A DNA stretch of 64,000 nucleotides, from assembly GCA_015039465.1 (NCBI GenBank), contig MU130240.1:121287-185286 (forward strand). Direction: 5' to 3'. The number at the start of each line of letters is the position of its first letter. Position 1 is the stretch's first letter. The position numbers and the translations under genes were made by a program. The DNA comes from Phlegmacium glaucopus (taxonomy: Eukaryota; Basidiomycota; Agaricomycetes; Agaricales; Cortinariaceae). The notes beneath the pieces are model-generated. The model was given only the letters and a program-made list of their open reading frames with translations. It had not been told where the DNA came from and did not search any database. Below, piece after piece: positions 21,184 through 33,528 of the stretch.

Positions 21184-23340
21184 CACACTTGGCATCCGAA
21201 TTAATGCGTACTTTTGGCATCGCCAGTAGACTTGGCCGTTGGAAAAGGAAAGTCCGAAAATCGATAAGATCGTCCTGTGTCGGGGATAACCCTCACGTGG
21301 TCGTTTGAAGGTGTTGGCTTGGTATCCATTGAAGCTGGAAATTTACGGAGAAGGATAGGAGGGGCCGGAAGAATAGAATAGTGGGCGTTGAACTCGTTGC
21401 TGCTTTTAAATTATTGGCACGTCACATTATTTAAAAAAGACTTGAGATTGTTATAATTTATTATTTTATTCGTCGTACAATGTTTTTCCCTTGTTCTTTA
21501 CTCTCGTGCTTTTTCTGACCAAGGTCTTACCCATCCGAACTTGTTCTACCCCTACAGATCCCTACTACTATATAATAAATAATGAATTTAAAATATTTTG
21601 GATATACTCAACCAGTACACATTTCTCTTATATTTCAGTTTATGTAAAACAATTGTCTTTTGTTATACGTTTGTGAAGGAAAAAGTTACTCAATCTTTTA
21701 AATACAAAGAATTTATACGATTGAGCTCACTTCGTATGCGTCATTTAACTCTCCTTGTTATTGATCTCTTCGTTGCGACTAGTGGTATTCTCCGGTTTTT
21801 TCGCGATTTAGACATTTGTCGAGGTTCCGGTTGGCTTCCGGTGACACGCACTAGCGGTGTCATTGATGCGTGCACCTGCATTGTAAGTGATCTATTATTA
21901 GGAAGAGATCACGCATGACGATTCTAAAATAGGAAATTTCGCGTGCATATACGTGATGCGTGCGTGCGTGCGCTTAGCTATTTTCTTTTGTTGGATCCCT
22001 TTCTCTTATCATGCGAATTCAACTCCTTAACAATTCCTATTGAAATTCTTTTATTTCTGGAAGCTAGTGCTTTTCTTATAATAGATTTGAAGCTCTGAAG
22101 GTTAATCCTGCATAAATTTCTAGTTAACAAAAACATCCCCTAAGTCTCTACGGAAAATAAATGGTCATAGTCAAGTGATAGCCATACAGGATACTAAGGA
22201 TTCACTTACGAAACAATCCAAGCATTTGCGGTCCCCCCAAATGAACCAATGCATTCAGGTAGTAGATTCGGACTACAGACTAGAGCATTCTCCAAACCAA
22301 TGGCCGCCTTTTCCCGCATCATCAGGCATGTAAGTTGTTGTTATTCGAACATAAAATGAAGGGGCTTACGAAGTCATCCCAGCAGAATTGTAAAGAATGA
22401 TCGATATTTACAACATTAGCGAAGAACTCACATCCCGGTCCAGAGACGCCAACTGAGGTGTCGGCTTGAACTGTGAACGTCCCAGCTAAAATAAGTTTGA
22501 GTTAATGAATAGGACAAGAATAAATGAGAAATTTGAAACCCTACACATTGTGGCGAGGATACTATTGCGTAGATTGGTACAGTCCGTAATATCAGGTACA
22601 AGAGGGTTGGTGAAACATTCAATGGTACCTTCCAAGGTAAATTCCAACCAACAAATGAGATTTATTTCGAAACATTCAATTGAGAAATAACCTACATGGT
22701 GATCCACAAACGCAATTAGTGGTGGTACACTCACTGGCAGATCTTCCATCTATCATAGAGCGAGTCTCCAACTGTGTAGCACGTTTTACAGGTGCAGAAT
22801 GGGAGTTACAAGTCGACCTTGTGATATTGAAATTGTACCCGGTTGGGGATATGATTTGTTCAACTGAGTTCACTGTGCGGTCAGTGCACACTGCCGCAAA
22901 AGTTGGTGCTATATGTTTCTAGTTAGAAAGTGTGAATGAAGGATGAGAGGCAATGCACTTATTAACAAAGCTTCAAAGAGGAGAACGAGCATATTAACGC
23001 AGTTGCAAGTGATACGAATAGTAGAGACCGAATGCAGGTTTATATAGGGCAACTCTAAGTGTGGCAGATCGACACCTACAAATAATCATTCTCACTGCGC
23101 AATGCCTGCGCAATGCCCCCATAATGTCTGAATCATCAAGTCCAAGAACAACTCTCCCGCCTCGAGGTGATTCACTTTGGGTACCTAGGTAAAATAATTT
23201 CTCATATCGTTCACCACCCAGAGAAAGGAAATCCAGTTCCGGACGACCGTGAGTACGCGAGATGATTACACTTTGTACCTGATTCAAATGCTTCCACACT
23301 GTTCAACCAGCCAGAGATAGGGGTAATTTACCCGGACGAA
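21161..23340. repeat. Tandem unit 1: transporter 3' end plus 12-Cys secreted gene
   Basis: This segment recurs as 25135-27240 (complete) and 23695-24170 (only the transporter 3' end and flank). Marker stretches are TCCTGGTCATGAAAGTTG, TTTATTCGTCG and ATTCTTTTATT-type AT-rich flank, followed by the reverse-strand secreted protein gene and its promoter. Confidence 0.8.
22120..22992 (-). CDS. Secreted 12-cysteine protein, copy 1
   Basis: Reconstructed from six exons: 22959-22992, 22696-22908, 22545-22628, 22370-22485, 22210-22307, 22120-22147 (573 nt, 190 residues, exact frame). The first exon plus the start of exon 2 give a signal peptide (MLVLLFEALLITPTFAA). The mature part has twelve cysteines, including ECTTTNCVCGSPC, and no CC pairs, so it is not a hydrophobin. 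Every intron is GT-AG and 50-90 nt. A TATATAAA box lies about 47 bp upstream (23039-23046). All splice sites are conserved in the second copy at 26017-26884, which supports the model. No known family recognised; probably a secreted effector-like or wall protein. Confidence 0.75.
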
Positions 23341-23694
23341 CGTGAAACAATAGATGCCTGAGTTGCAGATTATCAGATAGTGGTACTAATTCCAGCACTC
23401 GGATCTTGGAAATGTCAAGGATCTATTAAAATTTAGCAGGGACCTGGAATCCCGATACTGCCACATATGTGAGTTTTCCATGCATTCAATCAATCTTAGG
23501 ATCTGGGTAGTAGTCATGCATGCGATGTCACTGTTACTGATCAGATAGGGGTCTGGCCAAATATTCCTCAAAATATCCGGTTTGCAGTATGTCCCTATTA
23601 AGGAAGAATTTAAACGAGGTATACTTCTAAAAAATTTCAAACCTACTCACCTTCATAAAGTATTATATCGCAAAGAAAACAACCTTGTAATGAT

Positions 23695-24170
23695 AAAACG
23701 TAATCCTGGTCATAGAAAGTTGATATACTTGGGGTCCCAATCAGTGTGTATTTTTAACATCGCCGGTTGACTTGACTTGTTGGAAAAGGAAACTCCGAAA
23801 ATTGATGGCATCGTCTTGTGTCGGAGATAATCTTCATGGGGTCGTTTGAAGGTGGTGGCCATCTCGTGGTAGTATGCGTTGGAGCTGGAATTTTACAGAG
23901 AGGGATAGGAGGGGGGCGAAAGAATAGAATAGTGGGCTTTGAAATCGTCGCTGCTTTATTGGCGCCTCACATTTTAAAAAAAGATTTAGGCTGTTATAAT
24001 GTATGATTTTATTCGTCGTACAATATGATGTCCTTGCTCTTTGCTCTCGTCCTTTTTTGACCAGGTCTTACCACTCCGAACTTGTTCAGCCCTACAGATT
24101 CCTACTACATAATGGATTTAAAATGTTGAACAGTGTGAAAGTATTTGAATCAGGTACAAAGTGTAATCAC
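23695..24170 (+). repeat. Tandem unit 2 remnant: transporter 3' end only
   Basis: Homologous to 21161-21590 and 25135-25590. The secreted protein gene expected downstream is missing; instead an inverted piece follows. Confidence 0.75.
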
Positions 24171-24760
24171 CTCGCGTTCATATCCCGGTCTCCCGGTGCT
24201 CCGCGACTGGATGTCCTTTCTCTGGGTGGTGAACGATGTGAGAAAGTGTTTTGACCTAGGTATGCAAAGTGTGGTCACCTCGAGGCGGCGGGAGAACTGT
24301 TCTTGAATTTAATGATTCAGACATCATGCAGGTATTGCGTAGGCATTGCGCAGTGAGAATGATCATTTGTAAGTGTCGATCTGCCACACTTAGAGTTGTT
24401 TGAGGATGACTTGCTCTGGGAGTCTTGGGCCCTATATAAACCGCACGCACGCACGCATCACGCATACGCACACGAGGTCTCCTATTTTAAAATCGCTACG
24501 CGTGATCATTTCCTGCTTTGGAAACATTTACCCATATTCATCTCTAAAGATAGACTACTTATATGCACGAGGTGCAACAAAGAGAGCAATCACACGAAAA
24601 GTTATATGAGTATATGAAGTGGGCTCAACCGTATAAATTCTTTGCTTTAAAAATTTGATTAACTTTTCCTTCACAAACGTATAACAAAAGACGGTTGTTT
24701 TAAATATAAGAGAAATTTGTGCTGTAAAAGACTAGTTGAATATAGCCAGAGTAAGGAGGT
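24170..24760 (-). repeat. Inverted fragment of the secreted-gene promoter and 3' flank
   Basis: 24170-24420 is the reverse complement of the region upstream of the 12-Cys gene (about 23040-23270), and 24450-24760 is the reverse complement of the flank at about 21600-21980, including a CGTGCGTGCGTGCG-type run. It shows a deletion plus inversion in the middle tandem unit. Confidence 0.7.
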
Positions 24761-26016
24761 GATTTACCCGGACGACCGTGACACAATGGATCAACTCAGC
24801 CCTGATGCCGGAGTCTCAGATTATCAGATAGCTGTACTAATTCCAGCACTCGGATCTTGGAAATGTCAAGGAAATATTAGAATTTAGTAGGGACCTAGAA
24901 TTCCGATGCTGCCACATATGAGGGTTTTCCATGCATTCGATGAATATTGGGATCTGGGTAGTATTCCGTCATGCATAGTCATGAATGCGATGATCAGATA
25001 AGGGTCTGTCCTCAAATACCCGGTTTGCAATATATCCCTATTAAGTGAGAATTTGAACGAGGTTTACTTCCAAAAAATATCAAGCTTACTCACCCTCATA
25101 AAGCGTTATATGGCAAGGAAAAGAAATTTGCAGTGATAAAATGCAATCCTGGTCATGAAAGTTGGGATCGGAATCAACGTGTATTTTTAGCATCCGCCGG
25201 TTGACTTGACCGTTGGGAAAGGAAACTCCGAAAATTGATGGCATCGTCTTGTGTCGGAGATAATATTCATGGGGTCGTTTGAAGGTGGTGGCCATCTCGT
25301 CGCAGTATGCATTGGAGCTGGAATTTTACAGAGAGGGATAGGCGGGGGGGCAAAAGAATAGAATAGTGTGCTTTGAAATCGTCGCTGCTTTATTGGGGCG
25401 TCACCATTGGAAAGAAAGACTTGATATTGTTCAAATAATTTATAATTTTATTCGTCGCACAATGTTTTTCCTTTGTCGTTCTTTGCTCTCGTGCTTTTTT
25501 TGACCGAGGTCTTATCCATCCTAACTTGTTCAACCCCTACAAATTCCTACCACTATATAATAAATAATGAATTTAAAATATTTGGATATATTCAACTAGT
25601 TTTTTACAGTACAAATTTCTCTTATATTTAAAACAATTGTGTTTTGTTAAACGTTTGTGAAGAAAAAGTTAATCAAATTTTTAAAGCAAAGAATGAGCCC
25701 ACTTCATGTGCTCATGTAACTTTTCGTGTGATTGATCTCTTTCGTGCATGTAGGTGGTCTATGTTTAGAAGGCAAATGCTTCCAAAGCAGGAAAAGATCA
25801 CGAGTAAAATTTAAAATAGGGCATTTCATGTGCGTATGCATGGATGCGTGCGTGCGTGCGCTTAGCTATTTACTTTTATTGGATCCCTCCCTCTTATTAA
25901 TATCATACGAGTTCATTTCCTTAACAATTCCTATTGAAAAATTCTTTTGCTTCTGGGAGGCTACTGCTTTTCTGATGATAAATTTGAAGCTCTGAAAGTT
26001 AATTCTGCATTAATTT

Positions 26017-26884
26017 CTAGTTAACAAAAACATCCCCTGTGTCCCTATGGAAAATAAATAGTCATAGTCAAGTGATAGCAATACAGGTACGCTTATGATT
26101 CACTTACGAAACAACCCAAGCATTTGCAGTTCCCCCAAATGAACCAATGCATTCAGGTAGTAGATTCGGACTACAGACTAGAGCATTCTCCAAACCAATG
26201 GCCGCCTTTTCATCATCAGACATGTAAGTTGTTATTCGAACATAAAAAGGAAGGGGCGTACGAAATCATCCCAGCAGAATTGTAAAGAATGTCCGATATT
26301 TACAACATCAGCTTCGAACTCACATCCCGGTCCAGAGATGAGAACTGGGTTTCCGGGTGCAACTGTGAACGTCCCAGCTAAAATAAGTTTGAGTCAATGA
26401 ATAGGAAAAGAATGAATGAGAACTTTGAAACCCTACACATTGTGGCGAGGATACTATTGCGTAGATTGGTACAGTCCGTAATATCAGGTACAAGAGGGTT
26501 GGTGAAACATTCAATGGTACCTTCCAAGGCAAATTCCAACCAAAAAATGAGATTTATTTCGAAACATTCAATTGACGAAACACCTACATGGTGATCCACA
26601 AACGCAATTAGTGGTGGTACACTCACTGGCAGACCTTTCATCTACCACGGAGCGGGTCTCCAACTGTGTAGCACGTTTTACAGGTGCAGAATGGGAGTTA
26701 CAAGTCACCCTTGTGATATTGAAATTGTACCCGGTTGGGGATATGATTTGCTCAACTGAGTTCACTGTGCGGTCAGTGCACACTGCCGCAAAGGTAGGTG
26801 CTATACGTTTCTAGTTAGAAAGTATGAATGAAGGATGAGAGGCAATGCACTTATTAACAAAGCTGCAAAGAGGAGAACGAGCAT
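26017..26884 (-). CDS. Secreted 12-cysteine protein, copy 2
   Basis: Paralogue of the gene at 22120-22992 with the same six-exon structure, same splice positions and all twelve cysteines. Signal peptide MLVLLFAALLITPTFAA is a better consensus than copy 1 (Ala for Glu at residue 7). The stop is TAG at 26017-26019. TATA box TATATAAG at 26925-26932. Differences lie scattered in the mature part. Likely secreted; function unknown. Confidence 0.75.
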
Positions 26885-27249
26885 ATTAGTGCAGTTGAGA
26901 CGAAGAGTAGAGACCGAATGCAGGCTTATATACCTCCATGAGCAAGTTATCCTCAGGCAACTCTAAGTGTGGTAGATCGACACTTACAAATGATCATTCT
27001 CACTGCGCAATGCCTGCGCAATGCCGCCATAATGTCTGAATCATCAAACTCAAGAACAGTTCTCCCGCCTCGAGGTGATTACACTTTGCATACCTATGTC
27101 AAAACACTTTCTCACATCGTTCACCACCCAGAGAAAGGAAATCCAGTTCCGAAGAAAGGGGAGACCGGGATATGAACACGAAGTGATTACACTTTGTACC
27201 TGATTCCAATACTTTCACACTGTTCAACCAGCCAGAGAAAGGAGACGAT

Positions 27250-29040
27250 TTACCCGGACGACCGTGAAACAATATGGATCAACTCAGCGTTGATGCCCAA
27301 GGTTTCAAATAGTTGTACTAATTCCAGCCCTCGGATCTTGGAAATGTCAAGGAAATATTAGAATTTAGTAGTTTTCCATGCACTCGATGAATCTTGGGAC
27401 CTGGGTAGTATTCCATCCTACATAGTCATGGACGCGATGATCAGGTAGGGGTCCGTCCAAATGTTTCGCAAATAGTTAAACAAGCCTTTTACGCGTGGTC
27501 GAACTTCCTGGAATCGGAAATGAACCAGGCGAGACGATCGTTAAAAACGTACACCTCGATCATAGCATATGCATAAACTCCTTATCGCAGTCCAACTTCA
27601 GCCTTGAAATGTTCGAAAAAGTCCACAAGGGTGACGGTGTAACAATTGGGCGAGGAGTATTCAATAACCATAGAATGGGGTACTTGAAAGAAAACCAACT
27701 GTTAGTGAAAGCCACAGAACATAGCACAGGGAGGGTTAGGGTTAAAAACGAAGCACGTGCTATAACTTAGTTACAGTATAACACAGGGTCAACGTTTCAG
27801 CATGCAAGGTACGGGTGTACATTCTTCGTTATAAAACATATCTGAGTGAACGGCTGGAGTAAAATGCATTTAAAAGAACAAGTCTCTTCCTTACGTAAGG
27901 TTTGTAACATTTGTAACATAATGGCTCAGGCGCCCCCACCTGTCGCAAATCCTTGGCAATTTAATAAATACAAGTGCCAACGAACGTCATCCTATCCAAT
28001 CCGTTGGAAGCTCGAGGTCAATAATCTCGTCATCCGGCTTACCTATCTGAGAACTTACAACTCAGGAGTACATAGGCTTCGTCACTTTAAGATATATATT
28101 CCAACACGGATGTCGAGGCATGGATATTCCAACACGGATGTCAAGGCATGGACAGGACTGGCACATGTACATATGTCGGTCCTGGGTAATTGCGTGTGAA
28201 TATCGTTTGATGGATTGTTTCGATGGGAACAGATTGTATATACCCCGCCCCCCTTCTCCGGGAGTTCAAACGTTCATTGCTGAAACTCGTAGGCACCATA
28301 ACTTGAAGGGTCTTTGCAAAAACAATAACCATACTATACTAGACTATACTCTACTAGACTAGACTAGACTGTACTTATAGAATGATAGCGCTAATTTAAT
28401 TGTTCTTCAAATCATGACGCCTGTATCCGTACCTGACCGGATCATAAAGCATAAAAGCTCTAGTTCTTAGCGAAGGCAACTCGTTACCCCTTCGAGAAAG
28501 GAATGACGAAATCAGACCTCAAATGTAAATAGAATTGATAGAAGACAAAATATAGCTTTATGGAAGTGATAGGTGTGCCGCACCCACGGGTGAGTGCCTG
28601 TGAGAATTGTGAATTTTCGGACAGAGTGTATGATGTCAGATGTATGTATCTTAAACGGGTGGCATAACGAAATGAAAGAATTTTCGCAATTTTGGGAATG
28701 GTCATTGGGATCGTTCTGTAGGTTACATAGGGGACAGGGGTTGTATTCAGCGGTTGCTGAGTGCGGCGTGGGGCCTGGCTTGGAGCCACCTGAGTACTTT
28801 CAGAGAATAAAGTTGTGGAGTGGGAAGAGCATGTCTTGTCTCCTTTGAGCATAGCAACCCAATATCATCAACAACAATTTATTATGCGGACGAGTCTAAC
28901 CCTGATTCAATTTTTTCCCCGTCATTACCCACCCCTATGCCAGCACTGGTGGCCACCTGAATAATCTACCATCGTCTAGTAGACGCCCACATTCGTTTCT
29001 ACCCGTTTCTCTCCCGTAATTCTAGACGCGCTATTGCGCT
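27250..29040. other. Spacer with minor repeats
   Basis: No gene recognised; an open frame at 27495-27770 has no family resemblance. A 28-bp unit is tandemly duplicated at 28098-28125/28126-28153, and a TAGAC-type low-complexity run lies near 28336-28375. 28860-29040 is the 5' flank of the SH3 gene. Confidence 0.5.
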
Positions 29041-29047
29041 CGACAAT

Positions 29048-30922
29048 ATGCCCGTACGTCAAGTACGTCAATCTGGGATCCGACATACTGCGGTTGGTCG
29101 GGCTCTTATCCTAGATAAAACAATTCAAGGGCGACAGCTCTTAGGCGGCATTGTCGGTTCTCTACCCGTGCTTGGTCCTATTCTGACTGGAGGTAGTCAA
29201 TCGTCTCCCCCTCCCCCAGCGCCTCCAGCGCCTCCTGCGCAGAGTCCATCTCCCCCGAGCTCGACCAATGGTGGTTCTTCTCCTTCCCCCACGAAAGGTG
29301 GTAGTGGAGGCGGTGGTAATGGAGGCGGTAGTAGTGGAGGTGGTAGTAGTGGAGGTGGTAGTAGTGGCGGCGGCGGTAGTAGCGGGAACCCCTCCCCAGG
29401 CAATGGCGGTTCTTCGCCTGGCAATGGAAGTAGCGGGGGCTCGTCGTCAAGTAGTGGTACAAGCGTTGCTGGGGGTAGTGGGAATCCTCCCCCCTCGACT
29501 ACAGTAGGCACTCCTTCCTCTCCAATTACTCAGAGTGGAACGTCTATAGGAATCTCACAACCCAGTAATTCTGCCTCCAACACTGCTGGTTCCGTCTCGC
29601 TGGTCGGTGGCTCCTCCGGGTCGACAGCCCAAAATGGCAGTAGCCAATCCACTCCCTCTGCTGATGGCAAGACTCCCACGGTTGCGAACGGCCCTCTTTC
29701 AGATACAGTTCAGAGTGGCATATCCACTAGCCCTGGCTCTCCTTCCGGTGTCGCTGGAAACCAATCAAGCTCGACAAATGGGCCGCTTATAGGAAACGGC
29801 TCGTCTACCCTCTCAAACAACAGAAATGCACACCACATATCCTCTGGCGGAATCGCAGCCATCATTGTCGTCCTCATTTTACTTCTGACCCTATTCCTCG
29901 TCGTATTCTTTTTGCGTCGACGATCAAAGTTACAAAGGGCCGAACGTAAAAATAATTGGTGGTTCGCCGCTAATCGAACATCACAGACATACGGAGACAT
30001 CACGACCGCAGAAATCATGCCTGCAGGAACTCGGACAGCCCGTAGTAGCTTTGTCACTACTGTTGACCACTCCGAGTCAGCCCACGCCGACGTTACTTAT
30101 ATTATCCCACCGTTTCCTCCTGCCATGGCAGAAGTGGGACGAGAGAATGCCTCGCGTCCTACTCTCATCATTAATACTCACGACGACGACAATCAGCCTT
30201 TCAACGATGTCCGGTTCTCCATTGGAAGCGCCGGCTCTGATTACTCGCAATATCTCATCGTCCATAACCGCAATAGTGTCAACCCTGAGCTGCAAGGGGG
30301 AAATACCCCCATGTCTGTTCGTCCCTTCTCGCCTTCTGAATCGTTTGCATTTCCTAAACCGCCGGAACCTGCTGCTGGCTCGGCTGGGGGATCGAGGCCA
30401 TCGAGTAGTGCTATGAGTGCAAAGCCTTCCATGACATCGTTGAACGCGGGTATTTCCCCTCCTGGTCTTCCAGTTATTCCAACCCTCCCTTCGATGAGTC
30501 CTTTCGATCCCTCTGCCAAAGGCGACCCTCCTAGCCCTACGGCTACCATCATGGCTCGTCCTTTGGATCCTTTCGCTGACAACAACCCATTTGAAGACTC
30601 CAACCCCAGCCCAACCAGCATCTACCCCACAGTCACATTTTCCGACATCGAAGTAGTTCGTCGACCGTTCATACCTACTCTACCGGATGAACTCGCTGTT
30701 AATCCGGATGATTATGTGAGGGTGTTACATAGTTTCGATGATGGGTGGGCTTTGGTTGAGAAGGCTCCTCAAGGTTCTGACGGAAATGAGAGTCAGGATG
30801 GAGGAGGCAACGGGAAGGGGTTAATCCCAATTGATTGTCTGAGGGAACCTGGACAGGACTTGCCGGATTTTATTGCTTCAAAGAGGATTAGCAGTTATGG
30901 AGAATCTTTCGTTGCGTTTTGA
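29048..30922 (+). CDS. Single-pass membrane protein with C-terminal SH3 domain
   Basis: Single exon, 624 residues. Residues 50-265 are a Ser/Gly/Pro-rich, probably O-glycosylated outer region with GGGSS-type repeats. A transmembrane helix at about 268-290 (IAAIIVVLILLLTLFLVVFF) is followed by the RRRSK stop-transfer. The cytoplasmic part is Ser/Pro-rich and ends in an SH3 fold at about 545-605 (LAVNPDDYVRVLHSFDDGWA ... GLIPIDCL). The layout matches the fungal Fus1-like type (Ser-rich ectodomain, one helix, SH3), known in yeast for a role in cell fusion; that role is only an analogy here. No classical signal peptide is obvious, so the helix may act as signal anchor. Start chosen as the first ATG of the open frame. 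Confidence 0.75.
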   Translation: MPVRQVRQSGIRHTAVGRALILDKTIQGRQLLGGIVGSLPVLGPILTGGSQSSPPPPAPPAPPAQSPSPPSSTNGGSSPSPTKGGSGGGGNGGGSSGGGSSGGGSSGGGGSSGNPSPGNGGSSPGNGSSGGSSSSSGTSVAGGSGNPPPSTTVGTPSSPITQSGTSIGISQPSNSASNTAGSVSLVGGSSGSTAQNGSSQSTPSADGKTPTVANGPLSDTVQSGISTSPGSPSGVAGNQSSSTNGPLIGNGSSTLSNNRNAHHISSGGIAAIIVVLILLLTLFLVVFFLRRRSKLQRAERKNNWWFAANRTSQTYGDITTAEIMPAGTRTARSSFVTTVDHSESAHADVTYIIPPFPPAMAEVGRENASRPTLIINTHDDDNQPFNDVRFSIGSAGSDYSQYLIVHNRNSVNPELQGGNTPMSVRPFSPSESFAFPKPPEPAAGSAGGSRPSSSAMSAKPSMTSLNAGISPPGLPVIPTLPSMSPFDPSAKGDPPSPTATIMARPLDPFADNNPFEDSNPSPTSIYPTVTFSDIEVVRRPFIPTLPDELAVNPDDYVRVLHSFDDGWALVEKAPQGSDGNESQDGGGNGKGLIPIDCLREPGQDLPDFIASKRISSYGESFVAF

Positions 30923-30929
30923 AAAGTGA

Positions 30930-31960
30930 GTTTTTTTGGCGCTGTGCTTTCGGAATTTTTTTTGACTCTTTTCGACGAATAGATTTCCAACATAGAATAA
31001 ATGGGTTCTTTGTAGATGGCTTCACTGATGTTTTAAAATTGTGAAACTCTGACTTTATCGTATCTATCAGCCTATTTATTCGAAAAAACCGCCACATACC
31101 CATTCATCCGCTGGCGGCTTTTGGCCCCATCCATTCCATTGTGGTACCCTGATTTATACAGCGCTTCCTATCTCCGTATCATTCCTAACACACACATCCA
31201 CACACCTCACATCCACCCCCTACCTCTATCTCTCTAACGCTCCTACACAATTTGCTGCCGTTTGGATATCCTATCTACTTGCTTCGATCGTTGTTTTTCT
31301 ACCAGATTTATTTTTTTGATTCCGGCGCTGCCTGTTCCTTTCTTAAACTTTTTTTCTTTTCACTACGATATGTATAATTCTTTCTACATTGGGTGATTAC
31401 ATGACCTCTGTTCTTTTTTATTATTTCATTCACGACTTACTTTGCCCCCCTGTGTTTCCTAGTTCTCTTCTTCTTTCTCGCCTCAAATTCCTATTTAAAG
31501 ATTTTACTACTTATTTTGATCCTTTTGACCTTTTTTTTATATCTCAGTTATCCTGTTTCAGTATGCTTAAATACGACATTGTGTATGCCTCATATGTAGA
31601 GCTAAAAAATCGTATTTGATATTTCTAGAGTGTAAGAGCTCTATCAGATTCATTACGTGGTGTGGATTTTATATCTACTATCCCGTGAGGTGAGACGCGA
31701 GTATTATGCAAAGGCTGTAAGCTAAGTTGTCAATCAATACAAATGAAAAAAGACTTATTTATTAGTCTGACTATGATAGACTAGGCAAAGTGGGTGTGTC
31801 GAAAATGGATGATTTGACAATTTACTTGTTCGTTTTTTGGCCTCTTTCGGGTCCATTATGTACACGTGACAAGTTAGAAAGGTCAACTTTCACGCTTTCT
31901 TCCACTTGCACAAGCAAAAAAAGTGAATTGCGAAACTACCGATGGCATGGAACGCATAAA
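30930..31960. other. AT-rich intergenic stretch
   Basis: Pyrimidine-rich 3' flank of the SH3 gene; nothing recognisable on either strand. Confidence 0.5.
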
Positions 31961-31969
31961 GTTACATAT

Positions 31970-33032
31970 TGCAGTTTAGCCCTATCTCGGGCGCAGGCGA
32001 CCGTATGTATCTAGTCACCACTGGAGATGATGCCTTTATTAAAGTATGGAGACGACATCAGAGGGGATCGGACTCTGAGAGCGGTATGTTCAGTGGTGGC
32101 TTCTGAAGTTTTTGCTTTGTCTTACTTTCATCTTTCTTCAGATGTTTTGGTATCTTCTTCAACCTTCGCCTTGGGCTCAGAGAGGCAGGATCACTTTCAT
32201 GATCGCCTGATCCCTCCATTTTCGCTGTCGCTGTTGGACGTCACATTGCAGTATATGACCCCATCTTAAACTGCCTTCGTCAAACGCTGACATCTCCAGG
32301 GTGTCAAGCAAGTGAACATGCCTACTTCGTTGGTGCAAGCGGTCGTCATCTTGTGACTGGTGGAGGCTGGGGGGAAAACCATCGTCCTTTGCGACCTCGT
32401 CAAAAGCCAAGGTATGTTTCGTCATCCAAGATTTCCACCATGGCTAACTTTCAAAAGTTCTATGGCAAACTACTACATCGTTAGTGATCGATAGAATCAT
32501 CATCGCACATCCGAGAGAAAACTCTTTCGCCGTATTCCATTGCTCCACAGCCAACCAGGAAAGACGCACTGAAATGTCTATCTTCCGTGTCCCTTCGTGT
32601 CCGTCTGTGGCTTCGTTCTTGGTTCCGTTTGGCCTTCAAAATGTAATCTGGAACTCAATTGGGAAGGGTGTAAGATATAGCGTGGTTGGGATCACCCGGG
32701 ATAGGAAGGGTAGTGGTGTTTGGCGATACATGGCTTCCCTTTAGAGACGACATTCTTCCTACCCAAGGTCTCAATGTCCCTATTCATTCTGAAAAGCGAA
32801 CGTTGTTCGAGGACATTTTCGGCAGTACCGCTTTCTCTAATGACGACATCGACAAGTCAACATATCTAATGCCTGCCATTGACACTCTGTTCCATCCACT
32901 CGTAACATGGTTGTTGAGTACTCAGGGTGCTGATGTTGACCCCACAATACCGGAAGTGGACGAAGAAGACGAGGGTGTTACAATGATAGATGACGCGGTG
33001 GAGCAGCCAGTTTTTGCCACCCGTCCAACGTG
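31970..33032 (+). pseudogene. WD-repeat U3 snoRNP protein (Utp17/Nan1, WDR75-like) relic, copy 1
   Basis: Readable pieces in order: a WD repeat (YLVTTGDDAFIKVWRR), IFAVAVGRHIAVYDPILN, TIVLCDLVKSQ, then the C-terminal part (LFEDIFGSTAFSN, YLMPAIDTLF, acidic end). Intact family members are about 900 residues and work in the small-subunit processome; here only the C-terminal half remains. A TGA replaces a tryptophan codon near 32200, the frame shifts around 32370, and an extra G near 32710 shifts it again. The last shift is shared with copy 2 at 52575-53130, so the gene was dead before the segment duplicated. Assignment rests on recognised motif order. Confidence 0.65.
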
Positions 33033-33528
33033 AATATGAAATAAGGGTGAAATGGAACCATTCACGACGACTTCTATATCGAGTACCCATCCTTTTGACT
33101 CGATACTTTTAATTGTACTAAATTTTTTTTATCTTAGCAAACCATCTGATTCCTTCGAAGGTCAATGGGGTTGTGCACGGTCTCAAGCCTAATGGGATTT
33201 TATGGCATTCCATTGAGACTACCGTTTCTGCACCTGAATACTGGCAATGTATTATGTGAACCTCGCTCGACTCAAAGGATAACCAGTTCGGGAGAGGAGA
33301 ATTTAAATAACTCATATATGTAGAAGCATGCAAATCAGTGCGTGTAGTGAGTGCCTAAACGCTGGCAAAAGCTAGCGATTATGTAGATATAAATCAATTA
33401 TTACGAACCACCGCTCCAACGGATACTTCTTTCCACTTTTTTCCTTCAAAAATCTGGGGTAGGTGAAACGGAAGGCTCAAGAGCATGTGGGTTGATGTCT
33501 TCGGTTGGTAGCCTTCGTTTAGTGTTTT

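Noticed and set aside
22120..22992. Hydrophobin reading of the 12-Cys proteins
   Set aside because: No CC pairs and too many cysteines; spacing does not fit the eight-cysteine hydrophobin pattern.
27733..27750. Telomere-like AGGGTTAGGGTTAAA
   Set aside because: Only two partial units, in a non-terminal, unique context.
29178..29511. Long reverse-strand Leu/Pro- and Tyr/His-rich open frames
   Set aside because: They mirror the Gly/Ser-repeat codons of the forward SH3 membrane protein; shadows, not genes.
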